Assembly (NCBI RefSeq): GCF_943737015.1
Contig: NZ_CALSFP010000001.1
Coordinates: 2,046,001-2,110,000 of the forward strand
Source of the DNA: Staphylococcus sp. Marseille-Q5304
Lineage (GTDB): Bacteria > Bacillota > Bacilli > Staphylococcales > Staphylococcaceae
DNA length: 64,000 nucleotides
Direction: 5' to 3'
Below are positions 16,806 to 25,210 of this stretch, piece by piece (the first letter of the stretch is position 1; every line of letters starts with the position of its first letter). Below the pieces are notes generated by a model. That model was not told the DNA's origin and ran no database searches. It worked only from the letters and a program-made list of their open reading frames with translations. The position numbers and the translations under genes were made by a program.

Positions 16806-18368
16806 CTAAAAATCTTTGTCGTTCTTTTTATTTTGTCCATTTTCAATGATGTTTTGTTGTATTGCTAATTTGTGTGCAATTTTTGGAGCAGTCCAAATGA
16901 CAGGCAACATAATTAACGAAATAGGTACAGCTGTCACGATAATAAATGACTGAATTGCACTAATACTACCTTCACCAATATTGATAAGGATGATTGAAAT
17001 TACGGCCATTATCACAACCCAGAACAAACGGATAATCTTCGGCGGATCACCTTCACCTGTTACAGACATTGAAATAGAATAGGACATCGTATCTGCTGTC
17101 GTAATAACAAAGATTAACGTTAATAAGAGCAACGCTACAACTAACACTACGCCTAGAGGTAAATGGGTAGCAATTGAAATCACGGCTGCAGGTAGTCCAT
17201 TGTCATTTAACGGATTACTAATGGTTCCGCTTTTCTTAATTTCGTAAAATAATCCACTACCACCTAAGATAGTAAACCAAATGTGAGAAACAACTGCTGC
17301 CACGATAGAAACAAGTATAAATATTTCACGAATTGTACGACCTCGAGAAATACGAGCCACAAGCATACCCATGAGTGGGCCGTAACCGATAAACCAACCG
17401 AAGAAGAACAACATCCACGTGCCAGCCCATTTGTCATCTCCTCTAAACGTGCCTATTTCTAAAAATTTCGTCAGATAGACACCATAAGAAGAAATAAATG
17501 TATCAACAATAAACCTTCCTGGTCCAATTAGCACTATAAATACTGCAACTGCAATCGCTAACCAAACATTCACTTTACTTAAAAATTGAATCCCTTTTTC
17601 AATTCCTGTCATCGCTGAGATAGACACGATAATCATCAGCCCTACGACAGATAATATTTGCGTTACGATATTATCAGGAATTCCAAAAATACTATGTAAC
17701 CAATAACTGAACTGAAACCCGAAAAATCCAATTGTGCCGATTGTTCCTGCAACAGCACCTATAATACAAAATACATCTATGAGCGAACCCACTTTATTAT
17801 TTTCGATTTTCTGACCAAATACTGGAAATAACAAAGTTCGTGGGCGCATTTTCAAACCTTTGTTATAGTGTGCATACATGATAATGATACCGCTGACCGC
17901 ACCATAAATAGCCCAAGCCGTATAACCCCAAGAAGTAAAGCTTTGTGCCATCGCAGCCGGAATTGCTGCTTTACTTTTATTATCAATACCTGAACCCATC
18001 GTCGGTGGTACATCAATAAAATAATACATCGGTTCAGCCGCAGCCCAGAAAATCGCTCCAGCTCCAAGTCCAGACGTAATAACAATCGCTGCCCACTTAA
18101 AATAACTCATTTCTGGTTGGGACGCATTGCCTAATCTAACACGACCATAACGAGAAAATGCTAAAAATAATCCTACTGCAAACGTCACAAGTAACAACAC
18201 TTGCCAAAATGCACCAAAATAACTAATAGATAGTTTAAATCCTTGATTAACTACATCCGATGTTTCTTTAGTGAATACAATTGACATGATTACAAATAAT
18301 ACAAGTAGCCCTCCACTTATTAAAAATACGGGCCAATCTAACTTTGATTTCCAATTTGAATTTTTAAT
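16806..18368 (-). CDS. BCCT-family transporter, probable ATT start
   Basis: A betaine/choline/carnitine-type transporter with about twelve membrane segments and the family stretch WMLFFFGWFIGYGPLMGMLVARISRGRTIREI. The first conventional start (ATG 18287) would cut off transmembrane segment 1. The frame is open upstream for 27 more codons encoding KNSNWKSKLDWPVFLISGG, a normal BCCT N-terminus, back to ATT 18368. That ATT lies 9 nt after AGAGAGG and 1 nt after the upstream stop. No ATG, GTG or TTG exists in frame in between. I therefore propose initiation at ATT, giving 520 residues. The substrate is probably a quaternary amine or related solute; its partner gene is a flavin monooxygenase. Confidence 0.75.
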   Translation of the reverse strand: MKNSNWKSKLDWPVFLISGGLLVLFVIMSIVFTKETSDVVNQGFKLSISYFGAFWQVLLLVTFAVGLFLAFSRYGRVRLGNASQPEMSYFKWAAIVITSGLGAGAIFWAAAEPMYYFIDVPPTMGSGIDNKSKAAIPAAMAQSFTSWGYTAWAIYGAVSGIIIMYAHYNKGLKMRPRTLLFPVFGQKIENNKVGSLIDVFCIIGAVAGTIGTIGFFGFQFSYWLHSIFGIPDNIVTQILSVVGLMIIVSISAMTGIEKGIQFLSKVNVWLAIAVAVFIVLIGPGRFIVDTFISSYGVYLTKFLEIGTFRGDDKWAGTWMLFFFGWFIGYGPLMGMLVARISRGRTIREIFILVSIVAAVVSHIWFTILGGSGLFYEIKKSGTISNPLNDNGLPAAVISIATHLPLGVVLVVALLLLTLIFVITTADTMSYSISMSVTGEGDPPKIIRLFWVVIMAVISIILINIGEGSISAIQSFIIVTAVPISLIMLPVIWTAPKIAHKLAIQQNIIENGQNKKNDKDF

Positions 18369-18369
18369 G

Positions 18370-19677
18370 TTAATTTACCTCTCTCTTAAACCTTGCTCTC
18401 AAGGTCTTTTCTTTATATTCTGTTCTAAACAACCCACGTTCTTGTAAAATCGGTATCACTTTATCGATAAAATTTTCAAACATGTCTGGATACGTAGGTG
18501 GCATTAATATAAAGCCATCACATGCCCCCGTTTCAAACCATTCCTGCATCGTATCAGCAACCATCACAGGATCTCCTACAATCGTTTTATGCCCCATCCA
18601 AGTATTAACCCTCTGTAATAACTCACGTAATGTAAGATGTTCTGTTTCAATCGCATGACGAATCGCTTCATATCGAGCTTTAGATCCTATTTTTACAGTT
18701 AAATCTTCATACCGTGGCAAAGATGGGATTGGTTCATCCATCTGCCATTGTGAGATATCCTGACCAATACTACGTTCAATTTGTAATAATTTATCTTCGT
18801 TATCGACAAATTGGTCCAGTTCATTTACCTTTTTCTGTGCTTCTTCAACAGTATCTGCAACATATACTGTTAATCCTGGTAGAATGAGTGGCTTATCTTT
18901 AATGTTGCGATACTTCTGAGTCCTTTCAGTTAAATCTTTAGAAAATGCTTTGGAATCACTTTGATTCCATGCGATTGAAAAGATAACGTCGACTTGCTTA
19001 GCAGCGAGCTCTCTCCCTGGGATAGAAGTACCAGCTTGGCACAACAAAGGATACACTTGAGGACTTGAAGGTATATTGAGAGGCCCATTTATTTGAAAGT
19101 ATTTACCATTGTGATTTATTTCTTCTAGAAATTGTGCATCTATACCCTGACCTGTATCTCTATTATGAATTAATGCCCTTGGATTAAAAGAAGACCATAA
19201 TTTCTTTAACACTGCGACAAACTCTTCTGCTCGTTCATATCTTTCTTGTAGCGGCGGTAATTGCGCCATCGAATGATTTTGACCTTCAACATCCATTTGT
19301 GAAGTCACGATATTCATACCAGCTCGACCTTGGCTAATGTGATCCAAACTTCCTAAAAGTCGTGCAGCATTATACGGATCATAAAATGTGGAAGAAACTG
19401 TCCCTATTAAACCAATATATTGCGTGTGTCGTGAAATTGCAGTAAGTGTTGTTAAAGGCTCTAAAAAATACGAAAGATGTCCTGTACTTTCACCTGATAC
19501 GTATTGTCCATCTGCTAAAAATATCGCATCAAGACAACCTCGTTCTGCCATTTGAGCAATTTCAATTTGATATTCTATATCTCCGATCCTTTCAATTGGA
19601 GAATCAGTTAATCTCCAAGATGCTTGATGTAATCCAGTACTATAAATAAGTGAAGCTAAATGCATTTGTGTTCCCAT
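18370..19677 (-). CDS. LLM-class flavin monooxygenase, NtaA/SnaA/DszA type
   Basis: A 435-residue FMN-dependent monooxygenase of the nitrilotriacetate/DszA subgroup. Signatures include HLASLIYSTGLHQASWR, EIAQMAERGCLDAIFLADG, GLIGTVSSTFYDPYNAARLLGSLD, GRAGMNIVTSQ and QAGTSIPGRELAAKQVDVIFS. These enzymes need reduced FMN from a partner reductase and oxidise sulphur or amine compounds. ATG 19677 follows GGGGG at 5 nt; ATG 19689 overlaps that SD. The gene is immediately followed by the BCCT transporter, so import and oxidation of one substrate is a reasonable inference. Substrate unknown. Confidence 0.82.
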   Translation of the reverse strand: MGTQMHLASLIYSTGLHQASWRLTDSPIERIGDIEYQIEIAQMAERGCLDAIFLADGQYVSGESTGHLSYFLEPLTTLTAISRHTQYIGLIGTVSSTFYDPYNAARLLGSLDHISQGRAGMNIVTSQMDVEGQNHSMAQLPPLQERYERAEEFVAVLKKLWSSFNPRALIHNRDTGQGIDAQFLEEINHNGKYFQINGPLNIPSSPQVYPLLCQAGTSIPGRELAAKQVDVIFSIAWNQSDSKAFSKDLTERTQKYRNIKDKPLILPGLTVYVADTVEEAQKKVNELDQFVDNEDKLLQIERSIGQDISQWQMDEPIPSLPRYEDLTVKIGSKARYEAIRHAIETEHLTLRELLQRVNTWMGHKTIVGDPVMVADTMQEWFETGACDGFILMPPTYPDMFENFIDKVIPILQERGLFRTEYKEKTLRARFKREVN

Positions 19678-20098
19678 AACTACCCCCATGCTTGATCACC
19701 AAATAAAAACTTATTTATAGTCTAACAAAACTAAGATATAAATAAAGATTTATTTAAAGACTTTTTATTTTTTGAATGAATTTTCTCAAAATCATGTGAC
19801 CTCGAATGTTATTACTAATATTTTGCAACATGAAACTCCCTCCACTAGCAGTATTTTAAATAACTACTAGGAAGGGAGTCTTATTTTTTATTAATTTGAG
19901 GGGGTGTTTTATATTAGGGTGTTAAAATGTCTATAAGTCTTATTTAGAAACGGATCTAGGGACAATTATCCGTTATTGTTCTATATTTCCCGGGTTAAGT
20001 TCGAACAGACTTAACCGTAGCGATTTTTAAAAATTATATGGAGAATGAACTTTAGTCTATATTTCACTTTATGACTTTTGAATTATAACGCTTAAAGC
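19678..20098. other. Gene-free gap with hairpins and a Noc-box-like motif
   Basis: No credible gene. It contains a plus-strand hairpin (ACTCCCT 19835-19841 / AGGGAGT 19873-19879, then a T-rich tail), which looks like a terminator but has no plus-strand gene ahead of it. It also has an 8-bp hairpin GGTTAAGT / ACTTAACC at 19993-20016. ATTTCCCGGGTTAA at 19985-19998 matches 11 of 14 positions of the known Noc site ATTTCCCGGGAAAT. Confidence 0.5.
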
Positions 20099-20827
20099 TT
20101 ACCACCAACCGTTAGCTTCACGGAATTCAATGGCCGCTTCGATAGAACCATAACGTTCTTCAGCGTAATTAATCATACCTTTTGTTTGTGTTTCTACTGA
20201 ACCAGTTCCCCAAGATTCCTTGGTTTGACCTAATCCTTTATATCCAGCTGAGTTTACTGCATCTGGGTCACCACCTGATTCAGGTAAAACGATGCTTTCC
20301 CATAATTCTTTAGTACCACCTGCAGCGATAAATTGACTGTATACTGAATCTGAGCTATCGCTACTTGAATCAGTTGAATTTGATGAATCTGTAGAGTCTG
20401 AACTGTCACTGCTAGAATCTGAAGTGCTTGAACTACTTGTTGAATCTGATGATGTTGAATCACTGCTATCATCACTTGACTCAGATGATGACGTTGTAGA
20501 AGTGCTATCACTATCAGATGATGCATCGTCTGAAGATGACTGATCTTGTTGTGGTACTGGAGTTGGAGTTACATTATTTTGCTTTTTATCATCTTTTTTA
20601 TTTTCAAATTTTACATGTTTAGGTTGATGCTTATCTTGTTGATTTTGCTTAGCATGATAATTTTGATGTTCTGCTGATTGACCTCTTTGCTCACCTTGTT
20701 GTTGTGCAACTTGTTTTTGAGCTTGGCCTGGTGCACAATTATTTTGTTCAGCGTGTGCTGCGTTAGCACCTACACCAGTAGCACCTAATGAAATTGCTGC
20801 TATAGTAGTTAAAATTGTTTTTCTCAT
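20099..20827 (-). CDS. Secreted transglycosylase-like protein with Ser/Asp-rich linker
   Basis: A 242-residue exported protein. The order is: signal peptide MRKTILTTIAAISLGATGVG through ANAAHA; a Gln/Asn/His/Lys-rich segment (about 30-85); a long Ser/Asp/Thr low-complexity tract (about 95-160); and a C-terminal lysozyme-like domain with ESGGDPDAVNSAGYKGLGQT and ending FREANGWW. The E-SGG motif and GLGQT fit the transglycosylase/Rpf-like family to which staphylococcal IsaA and SceD are related. It probably cleaves peptidoglycan. No LPXTG motif is present. ATG 20827 has SD GGGAGGA; an upstream ATG (20863) is rejected. Confidence 0.8.
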   Translation of the reverse strand: MRKTILTTIAAISLGATGVGANAAHAEQNNCAPGQAQKQVAQQQGEQRGQSAEHQNYHAKQNQQDKHQPKHVKFENKKDDKKQNNVTPTPVPQQDQSSSDDASSDSDSTSTTSSSESSDDSSDSTSSDSTSSSSTSDSSSDSSDSTDSSNSTDSSSDSSDSVYSQFIAAGGTKELWESIVLPESGGDPDAVNSAGYKGLGQTKESWGTGSVETQTKGMINYAEERYGSIEAAIEFREANGWW

Positions 20828-21352
20828 AATTAAAATCCTCCCAATACAGTTTTGCAAAAGCAAAGACTGTACTTTTAAAAATTTCTAATTAAATAATTAG
20901 ATGATGTTGAATACTATACAGCAGATTTTAATTTCATAGGTTACAGCAAATTAATAAAACCGTCTCACAACGTGTTAAAATCAAGACAAAGTTTACAGTA
21001 GTATGCTAAAGCACACCTCTAATTGAAATATATTCTCAGTCTCAGTACCTACAAAATATTCTGAAAACTAACGCTCTCAAGGCCTTTTGTACTGTCACCG
21101 TTTTGAAATCATTTAGTTACATTGCAATGTGTTAGCAATAGAAATTATCTTCTCAATTTGGTTTTTATGAAAATAAAGCATTGATGTATACTTCTATTAA
21201 TACGTTTATTAATAAACAAAAGTAATACAATTGTTGATATTTAACCTTTAATATATCTTTATTTTGTTTTTGGAATTCCGAGTGTTATGATTGGATAAAA
21301 TTAGACAATTCTTATTAACTGAATAAACCGCAATATATAAGGAGTGAAGCGG
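20828..21352. other. Gene-free gap with a 12-bp palindrome
   Basis: No gene seen on either strand. The promoter of the secreted transglycosylase-like gene must lie here. I looked for the WalR direct repeat TGTWAH-N5-TGTWAH and found only half matches. The one clear motif is the perfect palindrome ACATTGCAATGT at 21119-21130. Confidence 0.4.
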
Positions 21353-21853
21353 ATGGATTTTTATACTAGAGATTTAATGAAAACAGATATTGAAGATATT
21401 CATGAATTATATTCTTCACCAAAAGTAACGCAATATCTAACTTGGGATATACAAAGTTACGAAGAAACAGAACAATTGATTGATACCATTTTAGAGAAAT
21501 CTTCTGAATGGATTTACAATGTAATTGTAGATGCTGATACTGATAAAGTGATTGGTTCAATCGAACTTATACATGACAAAGCAAATAACAGTGCCGAATT
21601 AAGCTTTATTGTACATCCTGAATATTGGGATCACGGTATCGCTACAAGTATGTCACAAACAATTATCAAATATGGCTTCAAAGTATTGAAATTAAATCGA
21701 ATTTGGAGTGCTATCGATGCAAGAAATGTAGCTGGAGGCATTGTGTTACAGAAGGCTAACATGAAACATGAAGCGGTTTTAAGACAAAATATACGACTTG
21801 AAGAAGGATATAGAGACACACTTATCTTCAGTATTTTAAAAAGTGAATTCTAA
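21353..21853 (+). CDS. GNAT acetyltransferase, RimJ/RimL type
   Basis: A 166-residue GNAT enzyme with SFIVHPEYWDHGIATSMSQTIIKYGF (acetyl-CoA loop) and LNRIWSAIDARNVAGGIVLQKANMKHEA, typical of RimJ-like N-acetyltransferases. ATG 21353 lies 8 nt after ATAAGGAG; a GTG at 21344 overlaps the SD. It is monocistronic, with a strong terminator straight after the stop. Substrate unknown; it is a different branch from the enzyme at 10.4 kb. Confidence 0.8.
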   Translation: MDFYTRDLMKTDIEDIHELYSSPKVTQYLTWDIQSYEETEQLIDTILEKSSEWIYNVIVDADTDKVIGSIELIHDKANNSAELSFIVHPEYWDHGIATSMSQTIIKYGFKVLKLNRIWSAIDARNVAGGIVLQKANMKHEAVLRQNIRLEEGYRDTLIFSILKSEF

Positions 21854-21860
21854 CGCATAA

Positions 21861-21895
21861 AAAGAACGCGACATCACGTCGCGTTCTTTTTTTAT
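21861..21895. terminator. Strong terminator after the acetyltransferase gene
   Basis: A 12-bp perfect stem AAAGAACGCGAC / GTCGCGTTCTTT with a 5-nt loop and a T run on the plus strand. It may also stop cstA transcripts from the minus strand. Confidence 0.85.
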
Positions 21896-21959
21896 ATATT
21901 TGACAAGTAAACACATAATAGGGCAATGACGAGGATTATGCCACGAAACGAAATCTTCC

Positions 21960-23420
21960 TTATGTCGCTCTAAATTTGCCAGTTTTTTTAATCACATAAT
22001 CGAGTTCGAATTGTACGCCTGATGTGCGTTTTTTATACTGGTAAGCAAAATAGGCAATCCACATTAAAGTTAATATAAAGCCTAGTATATAACTGAGATT
22101 GAGATCTAAACCGAAACCTATTTTTTGACTCAAAATGTAAGTAAAGATATTCCAAGTCATAAATACGGCTGGAATGGCCGCTACCCAGAAATTCTTCTTA
22201 GCGATTAAGAGGTACATCGCTCCGACCCATAAGGCCACAACGGCTGTTGTTTGATTTGCCCATGAAAAATAACGCCATAATATCGTGAAATCTACTTGAG
22301 TTAATACAAAACTTATAATAAACAACGGTGTAGCAACGATAACTCTATTTAACATGCTTTTTTGACTATAATTTAAATAATCTGCAATGATCATTCTTGC
22401 GCTACGGAAAGAAGTATCCCCACTTGTGATAGGAAGAACGATAACACCTAGCACGGCAATCGTACCAAATACTGAACCAAGTAATAACGTAGAAGCTTTG
22501 CTTACAACTAACGCCGCTTCACCTTTAGCAAGAACCTCATTTAAACCATCATACCCATGGAATAAACTCATACCAGCTGCTGCCCAAATCATCGCAATGA
22601 TACCTTCAGCAATCATCATACCGTAGAAGATAAAACGTGCGTTCTTCTCTTTTTTAGTAGTACGAGAAATGATTGGTGTTTGTGTAGCATGGAAACCGGA
22701 CAATGCGCCACATGTAATAGTAAAGAATAATAATGGGAATATAGGTGCACCATCTGGATGCATATTTTTAAGGCTTAACTCAGGAATTGGTGCTCCAGTT
22801 TGAATTAGACGGAACCCTACACCTACCGCACTAATTAATAATAAAGCTCCAAATATTGGATAAATGCGTCCAATGATTTTATCGATTGGTAAAATTGTAG
22901 ATAAAATATAATATACGAAAATCACAAAGATAATGATTCCTAATGCCACTTTGCTATTAAATAAATTATGTAATAACAATGCTGGACTTGTTACGAATAC
23001 TGTACCCGTCAATAACAATAATAAGATAGAGAAAATATTTACGAAGTGCTTCATCAATTTACCTAAAAATTTCCCGGCTAATTCAGGTAAATGTGCCCCT
23101 TTGTTACGAATTGAAATCATTCCAGTCAAATAATCGTGAACTGCACCTGCAAAGATACAACCTACAACAATCCAAATAAATGCAACTGGACCATACAATG
23201 CCCCCATAATTGGTCCAAATATCGGCCCTACCCCTGCAATATTCAATAGTTGAATTAATGAATTAGATGATGTTTTCATCGGTAAATAATCGACATTATC
23301 TTGTTGGTCATATGCTGGTGTCGGTCTGTCATCTTTCGTACCGAACATGCGATCAATATACTTACCATATGTGAAATACCCGACGATGAGTAAAATAATA
23401 GATACGATAAAAGTAATCAT
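21960..23420 (-). CDS. cstA: CstA-family transporter (carbon starvation / pyruvate-peptide)
   Basis: A 486-residue polytopic CstA protein. Family stretches include LNIAGVGPIFGPIMGALYGPVAFIWIVVGCIFAGAVHDY, GFHATQTPIISRTTKKE and LPITSGDTSFRSARMIIADYL. It is shorter than the E. coli protein but has the full conserved core; such short forms are usual in Gram-positives. CstA proteins import pyruvate or peptides when preferred carbon runs out. SD GGGGAG lies 8 nt before ATG 23420. A consensus cre site and two 13-bp direct repeats lie just upstream. Confidence 0.88.
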   Translation of the reverse strand: MITFIVSIILLIVGYFTYGKYIDRMFGTKDDRPTPAYDQQDNVDYLPMKTSSNSLIQLLNIAGVGPIFGPIMGALYGPVAFIWIVVGCIFAGAVHDYLTGMISIRNKGAHLPELAGKFLGKLMKHFVNIFSILLLLLTGTVFVTSPALLLHNLFNSKVALGIIIFVIFVYYILSTILPIDKIIGRIYPIFGALLLISAVGVGFRLIQTGAPIPELSLKNMHPDGAPIFPLLFFTITCGALSGFHATQTPIISRTTKKEKNARFIFYGMMIAEGIIAMIWAAAGMSLFHGYDGLNEVLAKGEAALVVSKASTLLLGSVFGTIAVLGVIVLPITSGDTSFRSARMIIADYLNYSQKSMLNRVIVATPLFIISFVLTQVDFTILWRYFSWANQTTAVVALWVGAMYLLIAKKNFWVAAIPAVFMTWNIFTYILSQKIGFGLDLNLSYILGFILTLMWIAYFAYQYKKRTSGVQFELDYVIKKTGKFRAT

Positions 23421-23440
23421 ATTTTAATCTCCCCTTTAAA

Positions 23441-23493
23441 ATGTAAGCGTTTTCTTAATTTAATCACAATATTGAAGTTTTCACAATATTGAA
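23441..23493 (-). promoter_or_regulatory. cstA control region: cre site and tandem 13-bp repeats
   Basis: ATGTAAGCGTTTTCT (23441-23455) matches the cre consensus at every fixed position. Next to it TCACAATATTGAA occurs twice (23464-23476 and 23481-23493), with a 17-bp period; each copy contains the palindrome CAATATTG. On the minus strand TTGTGA in these repeats can serve as -35 elements. CcpA repression plus a second, unidentified regulator is inferred. Confidence 0.65.
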
Positions 23494-23525
23494 ATTATTA
23501 TTTTATATTAGATCGAAACATAAAA

Positions 23526-23562
23526 AACTCGTCAAATTCGAATAAATCCGAATCGACGAGTT
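23526..23562 (-). terminator. Terminator after noc
   Basis: The stem AACTCGTC / GACGAGTT with an inner ATTCG / CGAAT pairing is followed on the minus strand by a run of T residues. It ends the mnmE-mnmG-rsmG-noc transcript. Confidence 0.8.
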
Positions 23563-23605
23563 TATATATGGGTATCATTTTTACAATTTAAGACTGACCG
23601 ACGTA

Positions 23606-24442
23606 TTATCTTTTGTATAATTTTATCTTTATTTCATAATAGTCATCATACTCTTTTGCACGTTGTTCAACATTGACACCACTTTTTTCAATGGCTTCAA
23701 TGCTTTTACCTACTTCTTCACGTGCAGCAGTTAAATCCTTAGCAAATTCAAATTTCTGAGCTTTAACTTTTTCCGGGCCTACTTTTTGTTTTACACGTGC
23801 TTCTGTTTGTTTAACATTAAGATTTTGATTAATGATAATTTCAACAATCTGTTCTTGATCTTCTTTCTTTAAACTGAGTAAAGCGCGCGCATGACGTTCA
23901 GTGATTTTAGCTTCACGTAACCTTTGGATAACTTTAGGTGCTAATTTCAACAATCTCAATTTGTTTGCGATGAAACTTTGACTTTTACCTAGACTCTTAG
24001 CAAGTTCACTTTGCGTTGTATCACCGATGTCTAGTAATTTTTTATATGCTTCTGCTTCTTCAACAACTGATAAGTTCTCGCGTTGAATATTTTCAATTAA
24101 AGCTACAACCGCTGTTTCTTCGTCATCTAAGAATCTAATAATCACATCAGCGTAAGATTTGTTTAAATGTTGTAATGCTCTAAATCGACGTTCCCCCGCT
24201 ATAATCTCAAACATGTCTTCTTCAATTGGACGAACGACAATGGGTTGTAATAAACCATGTTCTTCTATTGATTCTGCAAGTTCTTTTATCTTATTTGGCT
24301 CAAATACTTGTCTAGGTTGATAACGGTTTGGCACTATGCGTTCAATGTGAATGGATTCTACATTATTATAATCTTCTTCAACATAGCCAGCAATGTCATC
24401 CTTATTTTTTAAACCAAATAATTTAGAAAAAGGTTTTTTCAT
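23606..24442 (-). CDS. noc: Nucleoid occlusion protein Noc (ParB family)
   Basis: A 278-residue ParB/Spo0J-family protein near oriC. It has the CTPase/ParB motif GERRFRA (after FEIIAGERRFRALQHLN) and ENIQRENLSVVEEAEAY, then the helix-turn-helix TTQSELAKSLGKSQSFIANKLRLLKL. The N-terminus MKKPFSKLFGLKNKDD is the amphipathic membrane-binding helix of Noc. It binds Noc sites across the origin region and blocks division over the nucleoid. ATG 24442 is the conserved start; a TTG 9 bp earlier has a better-spaced SD and is possible. Confidence 0.93.
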   Translation of the reverse strand: MKKPFSKLFGLKNKDDIAGYVEEDYNNVESIHIERIVPNRYQPRQVFEPNKIKELAESIEEHGLLQPIVVRPIEEDMFEIIAGERRFRALQHLNKSYADVIIRFLDDEETAVVALIENIQRENLSVVEEAEAYKKLLDIGDTTQSELAKSLGKSQSFIANKLRLLKLAPKVIQRLREAKITERHARALLSLKKEDQEQIVEIIINQNLNVKQTEARVKQKVGPEKVKAQKFEFAKDLTAAREEVGKSIEAIEKSGVNVEQRAKEYDDYYEIKIKLYKR

Positions 24443-24487
24443 TTTCAACACGCGCTCCTCTAAATTAATCGTTTCACCTTATCTTCA

Positions 24488-25210
24488 CTATTTTAATAGT
24501 GGAGATTTATTTGGTGTGCCCGGTTTTCTTGGATATTTTTTTGGCGTGAGACTACGCTTATCAATCTTAATCATTTGTCTTTCGCCAGCATCCTCTGGTA
24601 ACTCATAAGACACTGTATCGTTTACTTTACCGCCGAATACACCTATACCGAAAGCTGCTTCTTCTAATTCTTCAGTGCCTTTAGATGATTTTAAAGCGAT
24701 AAATTGTCCGCCTTTCTTCACTAATGGCAGACATAATTCACTCAATACTGAAAGTCTTGCCACTGCTCGTGCGGTAACAATATCGTAAGACTCCCGGTAG
24801 TCTCCTTTACCAAATGTTTCTGCACGATCATGAATAAAATGTACATCATTTAAATCTAAAGCGTCCGCTAGTTGATTCAAGAACTGTATCCGTTTATTTA
24901 AAGAATCGACAATTGTTACCTTTAAATTTGGATAAATAATCTTTAACGGTATACTTGGAAAACCAGCACCAGCACCCACGTCACATATCGTTAGTGATTG
25001 CGTTAAATCGATATCCGTATAAAAACTTGGTGCAATTGAATCATAAAAATGTTTCAAATACACTTCATGTTCTTCAGTAATACTTGTTAAGTTCATTTTT
25101 TCATTCCACTCGACAAGCATTTGATAATACGTTTGAAATTGTTGTTGTTGTTCTGAAGTTAATTCTATACCGTGCGTGCTTAATTGCTCAGTTAACCATT
25201 GTATAGACAT
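24488..25210 (-). CDS. rsmG: 16S rRNA (guanine-N7) methyltransferase
   Basis: A 240-residue RsmG (GidB). It carries the SAM-binding motif [16 protein letters not shown] and the downstream [12 protein letters not shown]. It methylates N7 of G527 (E. coli numbering) in 16S rRNA; loss gives low-level streptomycin resistance in other bacteria. ATG 25210 abuts the mnmG stop, with SD AAGGGTGA inside the end of mnmG, so translation is coupled. Confidence 0.95.
   Translation of the reverse strand: MSIQWLTEQLSTHGIELTSEQQQQFQTYYQMLVEWNEKMNLTSITEEHEVYLKHFYDSIAPSFYTDIDLTQSLTICDVGAGAGFPSIPLKIIYPNLKVTIVDSLNKRIQFLNQLADALDLNDVHFIHDRAETFGKGDYRESYDIVTARAVARLSVLSELCLPLVKKGGQFIALKSSKGTEELEEAAFGIGVFGGKVNDTVSYELPEDAGERQMIKIDKRSLTPKKYPRKPGTPNKSPLLK

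Noticed and set aside
20864-21110. WalR binding sites upstream of the transglycosylase-like gene
   Set aside because: Only single TGTAA half motifs occur; no second half with the required 5-bp spacing.
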